Shown piece by piece: positions 61,101-64,000 of a DNA stretch of 64,000 bases. The stretch comes from Hirudinaria manillensis (lineage: Eukaryota; Annelida; Clitellata; Hirudinida; Hirudinidae). Location of the stretch: positions 3,676,142 to 3,740,141 of the forward strand of contig CM067532.1 of NCBI GenBank assembly GCA_034509925.1, given 5' to 3'. The notes under the pieces are model-generated. The model ran no database searches. It saw only the letters and a list, made by a program, of their open reading frames with translations, and was not told where the DNA came from. A program made the translations under genes and the position numbers. Within the stretch, counting starts at the first letter, position 1. Every line of letters begins with the position of its first letter.

Positions 61101-61250
61101 TCACCTTGTTGTTACACAGCTTCCATCCCAGATTACATCAATATTGCCATTCTATCCTCACTTGGAATTCTTATTGCCATTCTATTGATGGCTGCCTGTC
61201 TCATCATTACAAGAAAGAAAAGGCATTATCCCTCTTATCACCAGATCTAA
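46104..61250 (+). CDS. ACP2: lysosomal-type acid phosphatase (histidine acid phosphatase), eleven exons
   Basis: Exons: 46104-46196, 47861-47956, 48823-48924, 50595-50747, 50817-50912, 52940-53029, 56524-56662, 59775-59860, 60123-60309, 60768-60863, 61120-61250. Phases join throughout: 1269 nt, 422 aa (human ACP2 is 423). Residues 1-19 are a signal peptide ([12 protein letters not shown]...). RHGDRSP at 34-40 holds the nucleophilic His35, and HDDT at 286-289 the proton donor. Cys 156, 209, 310, 349, 353 and 374 match the six of lysosomal acid phosphatase. A transmembrane helix spans about 386-409, followed by a 13-residue tail ending YPSYHQI, where YHQI is a YxxPhi sorting motif. The enzyme hydrolyses phosphomonoesters in lysosomes, reaching them as a membrane precursor. 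Introns 1-7 are long (up to 3.5 kb) and packed with transposons. The exon 5 acceptor at 50816 (GGACATAG) is chosen because the earlier AAAG would bring a stop into frame. Confidence 0.9.
48266..48419 (+). mobile_element. solo LTR of a copia-like element (154 bp)
   Basis: It begins TGTTGTAGG and ends GAGTCATAACA, with flanking AACAG/AATAG (4 of 5 bases match). Its last 45 bp (AATAAACCGTTTAGATCTC, then TATT..GAGTCATAACA) correspond to the reverse complement of the LTR at 63209-63434. No internal sequence adjoins it. It sits in intron 2 of the acid phosphatase gene, and the AATAAA inside could act as a cryptic poly(A) site. Confidence 0.6.
49300..49700 (+). mobile_element. hAT transposase relic (C-terminal dimerisation region)
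   Basis: Around 49570-49660 a plus-strand frame reads [13 protein letters not shown] followed by RNRLM after a frame change. This is the hallmark hAT C-terminal block (SAPxERxFSxAG). The upstream part is too decayed to follow. It lies in intron 3 of the acid phosphatase. Confidence 0.5.
49738..49768. repeat. poly(C)-poly(A) tract
   Basis: A run of about 16 C followed directly by about 14 A. It is a length-unstable simple repeat; the count may be affected by sequencing. Confidence 0.8.
50960..51375 (-). mobile_element. LINE family A fragment (region between RT and Cys/His knuckle)
   Basis: The minus strand reads [27 protein letters not shown] and, at its end, IAKAVQQA, which lines up with the segment before [13 protein letters not shown] in the 54-55 kb copy. 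The frame is broken. It lies in intron 5 of the acid phosphatase. Confidence 0.5.
51850..52426 (-). mobile_element. Helitron with Pif1-like helicase remnant
   Basis: From 52426 the minus strand starts TCTATATAAATAAAAATGC, the same 5' end as the complete Helitron at 39.9 kb. About 100 bp further, a decayed helicase begins: [34 protein letters not shown] (from WDE), then ETSDHLGM in broken frames. These are consecutive motifs of the Pif1-like helicase of autonomous Helitrons. It links the short non-coding copies in this window to their coding parent. It is heavily mutated and lies in intron 5 of the acid phosphatase. Confidence 0.6.
52590..52750 (-). mobile_element. Helitron fragment (internal)
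   Basis: It shares the GTGGCA, AAAAAAGCATATTTTTAC and TCTATAT-AAATGCACTC order with 40120-40240 in the same orientation. It is a truncated piece immediately beside the helicase-bearing copy and may be part of the same insertion. Confidence 0.45.
53030..54180. other. acid phosphatase intron 6, first part
   Basis: AT-rich intronic DNA without a recognised element. Confidence 0.4.
54181..55720 (-). mobile_element. LINE family A, most complete copy (RT to endonuclease, 3' TAA tail)
   Basis: In minus-strand order: [15 protein letters not shown] at 55.7 kb; WFDLANAYG in another frame near 55580; [10 protein letters not shown] (FxDD catalytic motif) near 55460; [18 protein letters not shown] at 55.06 kb; a Cys/His knuckle ([14 protein letters not shown]) with [19 protein letters not shown]; then the endonuclease ([28 protein letters not shown]). 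It ends in a TAA-repeat tail (54181-54194). This defines the family: a reverse transcriptase followed by a C-terminal restriction-like endonuclease. At least five frame changes make it inactive. It lies in intron 6 of the acid phosphatase. Confidence 0.75.
55721..56523. other. acid phosphatase intron 6, last part
   Basis: AT-rich DNA with short open frames of no recognisable family, ending in the exon 7 acceptor TATTTCTTTCAG. Confidence 0.4.
56682..58225 (+). mobile_element. Tc1/mariner-like transposon with inverted ends (1544 bp)
   Basis: The left end begins CAGTGCACGTCATAAAGATA and the right end, reverse-complemented, CAGAGCACGTCATAAAGATA. At least 27 of the first 28 bases match. Both ends are flanked by TA, the Tc1/mariner target duplication. 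It sits in intron 7 of the acid phosphatase, only 19 bp after the exon 7 donor. The transposase inside is frameshifted. Confidence 0.85.
57028..57985 (+). pseudogene. Tc1-type transposase, frameshifted
   Basis: The ATG at 57028 opens a typical Tc1 helix-turn-helix ([27 protein letters not shown]) up to a TGA at 57199. A second frame continues ([15 protein letters not shown]), a third carries [13 protein letters not shown], and a fourth [20 protein letters not shown], the block before the last catalytic acid, followed by the C-terminus ending at 57985. At least three frameshifts separate the pieces. In life it cuts and pastes its own element at TA sites. This copy is dead. Confidence 0.8.
58560..59490 (+). 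mobile_element. pogo/Tigger-like transposon relic
   Basis: A plus-strand frame at 58583-58780 reads [20 protein letters not shown] and then [12 protein letters not shown]. In Tigger/jerky-type transposases the last block is (F/Y)NYDETAL and holds the first catalytic Asp; here it is Gly. A second piece at 58950-59240 gives NNSELL, then [14 protein letters not shown], the C-terminal acidic part. The right end at about 59465-59490 (CCCTATAGGCAGGTTTTACTG followed by TA) looks like a Tigger terminus. The left terminus was not found. It lies in intron 7 of the acid phosphatase. Confidence 0.6.
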
Positions 61251-61951
61251 CCTTTACTAATGTTTTCATTTTAATAACCTGGAATTTTTAAATCATTTCT
61301 ATCAACCACTCAAGAACTTATGATCAAAATAATTTGGCATGCTTCAAAGGGCAAATTTAAATCAGTGATTTGAATGATAACATTTACATAAATTCAGTGT
61401 TATTTTGATGCTACTTTGTGTAGTGATTATTTCATTTAAATCTTGTTAGGGTGAAGTACATTTTACAGTTTGTTAATTATTAATACTTAATACCTTAATT
61501 TTGTACTGAATTTAAAGAATATAATTTAATATCTCAATTTTCAATATAAACGTGGTTCATGCCGGTTTTTCAAAACTGAAATTTAGGACTTTCTATTACC
61601 TTCTCACTGATTTTTTTAGAGCAGAAGAGATGTAATACTGGCGTTTCAACTTTTATAATTTTTTTGTTGTGAACTTTGTGATTATGAACCAAAATAGAAA
61701 ATTCTTGAGCTTAAAATTTAGTTTTTGTCTATTGCAGTATCTGGCGAAATCCAACTTGATATGTGTTGATGATATGTAAACATCATTGGATTTGAATGAA
61801 TGATGGTTCACCATGGTCAAATAACACGTTTTTTGCCTTCAAACGGTCGCGGTCATCGTACGGGTCTTTATAGTTATCAATAATATCTTCCCACAACATT
61901 GCTGGGTCTGGAACACGTCACATGATTAGAAATTTATAAAAATTTTAATGC
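61251..61951. other. acid phosphatase 3' UTR and flank
   Basis: AT-rich; no canonical AATAAA was found in the first 300 bp. On the minus strand, 61905-61804 is open with an unusually biased reading (MLWEDIIDNYKDPYDDRDR) and could be a small exon, but no partner exon or family was recognised. Confidence 0.35.
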
Positions 61952-62223
61952 TGTTATGTCGTAACGAGTGTAATAATTTTGTTTGGGTGCTGCTCGAAAA
62001 TATGGAAATTTGTTAGAACTAAAAATGAGCGTGAGCTTCAATTTATAAATTGCTTTATTCCATATCAGAAATACGTAAGTACTTTCGATACTGAAATTAC
62101 TGAGTATGAAACATGGGTTTATAAATATGAAATATTATTTTTCCAAATAATTTTGTCAATTTTTATTTTAAACTCATCAGTGTAAAGAAACTAAATTTAT
62201 TCAACATCTAAAGCTACTTAACA
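61952..62223 (+). mobile_element. candidate LTR with primer-binding-like site
   Basis: The segment starts TGTTATG and ends CTTAACA (TGTTA...TAACA inverted ends, 272 bp). It is followed directly by CGGTATCAAGCG, similar to the tRNA-Met type primer site (TGGTATCAGAGC) of many copia elements. About 75 bp further a short gag-like start (MSSETTHSRMK, then stop) occurs. There is no second LTR in the window, so this rests on structure alone. Confidence 0.35.
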
Positions 62224-62329
62224 CGGTATCAAGCGAACAGCAAAACTAAAGATAAAGTGTAGCGTCGAGAATTTTAAATTCTAACATCCACACTTTATAC
62301 GATGTCATCTGAAACAACACACTCTCGGA

Positions 62330-63208
62330 TGAAGTAATATTGAGTTGCTATATGCTTTGTTTTTGGTCGAGGATTCTAAGGATGCTAAGATCTACCGCAC
62401 CCTTATTGTCATTGGAGGAAAATCAAGGGCTTCACAAAATGTTGTTAGATCATTGTCTGAGCATTGAACTCTCTGATAAACCACAAACTGATCGCTGAAG
62501 ATCTTTCTATTGAGTGTTCGATTCCTTTGGGGTCTTTCTTCTCCATTTGACGCTTCTGAATCGTCCATTTCAGATTCAATATCACTTGCCTCATAAGAAA
62601 CGTGGAGGCTGTCCGCCGTCCTCATCTCAATGGTAACATCTTGCAGGTACTCATATATTTCAGGGATATTCCTTCTTGCTACAGAATTTGTGACTTCCTC
62701 TGATTCATCTTGAGATGAAAAAAGTCAGTTGACATGAATTGTGTCTCAAAGAATACAATATCTCTAGCTTCTTGCAGTCTTTTTGTGTCAGAGTCAATTA
62801 ATTTGTATGCTTTCACTGTAACCCACAAATATGCAATCTGTAGTTTTTCTATGTGCATCAGGAATTCTCACTAGCACCTTACAACCAAAAATCTTGAGAC
62901 TTAGATTTGATTTTCTCTTCATCCATGCTTCTTAAGGAGTCATACTCTTCAGTGATTTGGTGGGAGACCTATTTTTAAGATAAGGTGACTGCTTCTGCTC
63001 AGAATATCACTGCTTACTCCGTAGTCCATAAGCATGCTCTTTGCACGTTCTAGCAACGTTCTATTAAACCTCTCCGCTAAGCCATTTTGCTCTGGGGAAT
63101 GCCATAGTTTTTTCATGAATGATTCATTGCCCTTCAGGATCTCAGAAAGGTGATTATTGACATATTCTAGACCTTTGTCTGTTCTAAGAGCTTTTATTTT
63201 TCTGTTTG
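62330..63208 (-). mobile_element. copia-like retrotransposon fragment (integrase and linker)
   Basis: From 63208 downwards the minus strand reads KIKALRTDKGLEYVNNHLS, then LWHSPEQNGLAERFNRTLLE, RAKSMLMDYG. This is the C-terminal half of a Ty1/copia integrase core (D...E with NGxAERxNRT). Frames then change; 62625-62392 holds the acidic linker before the reverse transcriptase (SEMDDSEASNGEERPQRNRT). The integrase is cut off abruptly at 63208 by an LTR end, so the front of this element was displaced by a later insertion. Confidence 0.65.
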
Positions 63209-63434
63209 TGTTATGACTTCAAAAATATCGAGATCTAAACGGTTTATTAAAATCAACGCAACACGACAGTGTTGAAATAAACCTCAAATATATCGAATTC
63301 AAAGTCCAACTACACCAGACCATCTTTATTCACAGGAAGAAGAAGCGAAACAAAGGAGAGCAGAACCAAAAACCATTAATATAATAATTCAAACTATTTT
63401 AACAAAACAAGTTTTTAAGCATAAAAACTCAACA
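63209..63434 (-). mobile_element. 3' LTR of a copia-like element (226 bp)
   Basis: On the minus strand it starts TGTTGAGTTTT at 63434, right after a purine-rich tract (AATGAGAAGG), and ends GAAGTCATAACA at 63209. Its 3' part with AATAAACCGTTTAGATCTC is shared with the solo LTR at 48.3 kb. Its inner neighbour is the RNase H gene below, and its outer neighbour is the integrase of another copia, so it is a nested insertion. Confidence 0.65.
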
Positions 63435-63465
63435 CCTTCTCATTTTGTTAAAATCCTCCGAATTA

Positions 63466-64000
63466 TTATTTAAGTCCCATTTTGTCCTTCAGCATGTTCA
63501 GCCTCTCTTCACTAACTGGTTTTGTCAATATGTCTGCAATCTGAAATTCTGATGAGACTTTTTTTGACGCACACATCGCCTTCAGTGACTTTTTCTCTGA
63601 CGAAAAAATGTCTTGTCTTGATGTGTTTGGTTCTTTTGTGATATTCTGGATTCTCAGCTAGTTTAATTGCAGCTTCGTTATCAACGTAAATTTCTGGTTT
63701 GTTAGAATATCCAGTAATGTCCTCTAACAATCTTTTCCACCAAATTGCTTCTCTAGTTCACTTGCAGCAACTACTTCTGCTTCAGTCGTTGATATGGCTA
63801 CTGATGTTTGTCTTTGACTAAGCCAACTGATAGCACTTCCAGAATAAATACAAACAACACCCGACGTAGATCTTCCCGTGGTAGTGTCTCCTCCATGATC
63901 AGCATCACTATAGCATATCAAAGTATTTTCGTTCTTTCTAGAACTGCTGTAAATAATATCAATATCTCTGGTACCCTGAAGATATCTAAATATCCTCTTA
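63466..64000 (-). pseudogene. copia-like RNase H, C-terminal part of polyprotein (runs off window)
   Basis: The minus strand reads CYSDADHGGDTTTGRSTSG, SWLSQRQTSVAISTTEAEVV, then in other frames EIYVDNEAAIKLAENPEYH, RTKHIKTRHFFVREKV and finally ADILTKPVSEERLNML up to a stop at 63466. These are the copia RNase H motifs in order, including the DADxAG-like, STTEAE and D-N-x-A blocks. One-base shifts occur near 63725 and near a T run at about 63565. It lies just upstream of the 3' LTR and its polypurine tract. Confidence 0.75.

Noticed and set aside
61979-62185. 68-codon frame at the right side
   Set aside because: It falls inside the candidate LTR at 61952-62223 and has no start ATG or domain.

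Overview
This is an AT-rich eukaryotic (metazoan) nuclear window. Genes are split by GT-AG introns, AATAAA signals follow terminal exons, and transposon relics fill most of the remaining space. Gene content and compact introns next to transposon-swollen ones fit an invertebrate, most likely an arthropod (a parasitic copepod is one guess). The sequence alone does not fix the species.

Four host genes can be reconstructed with matching splice phases. (1) INTS14 (Integrator subunit 14), minus strand, 16240-18592, eight exons, about 491 aa, with one GC-AG intron. (2) A ZMYM/woc-type MYM zinc-finger gene, plus strand, about 32418-36080, at least fifteen exons, N-terminus unresolved. (3) POLR3E/RPC5 (RNA polymerase III subunit), plus strand, 42136-43839, three exons. 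(4) A lysosomal-type histidine acid phosphatase, plus strand, 46104-61250, eleven exons, 422 aa with signal peptide, RHGDRSP and HDDT catalytic motifs, six cysteines, a transmembrane helix and a terminal YHQI sorting motif. Partial host genes are a C2H2 zinc-finger last exon at the left edge (6-911) and two phase-1 immunoglobulin-domain exons on the minus strand (9634-11333).

Mobile elements by region: a CR1/L2-like LINE (about 4959-8148, minus); a pogo/Tigger-like element with 27-bp terminal repeats and a truncated transposase (8440-9497); Tc1/mariner relics (13.1, 19.5 and 56.7 kb); two head-to-tail CACTA/EnSpm-like elements (20597-28242), the second with an intact 663-aa transposase plus a spliced DUF4806 gene and the first carrying internal deletions; at least eight fragments of one LINE family with a C-terminal restriction-like endonuclease (3.2, 10, 14.3, 15.4, 36.9-38, 40.4, 51 and 54.2-55.7 kb); an R2-like LINE (38.2-39.8 kb); Helitron pieces (30.6, 39.9, 45.7 and 51.9-52.7 kb); a hAT-like element with an exact 8-bp target duplication (45.1 kb); a Tigger relic (58.6 kb); and copia sequences with solo and nested LTRs (48.3 and 62-64 kb). 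Many of these lie inside acid phosphatase introns and explain why a 1.27-kb coding sequence spans 15 kb.

No rRNA gene, convincing tRNA gene or CRISPR array was seen. The host genes are unrelated housekeeping or nuclear functions and do not form a pathway. The least ordinary system here is the two-gene CACTA/DUF4806 element and its tandem arrangement.
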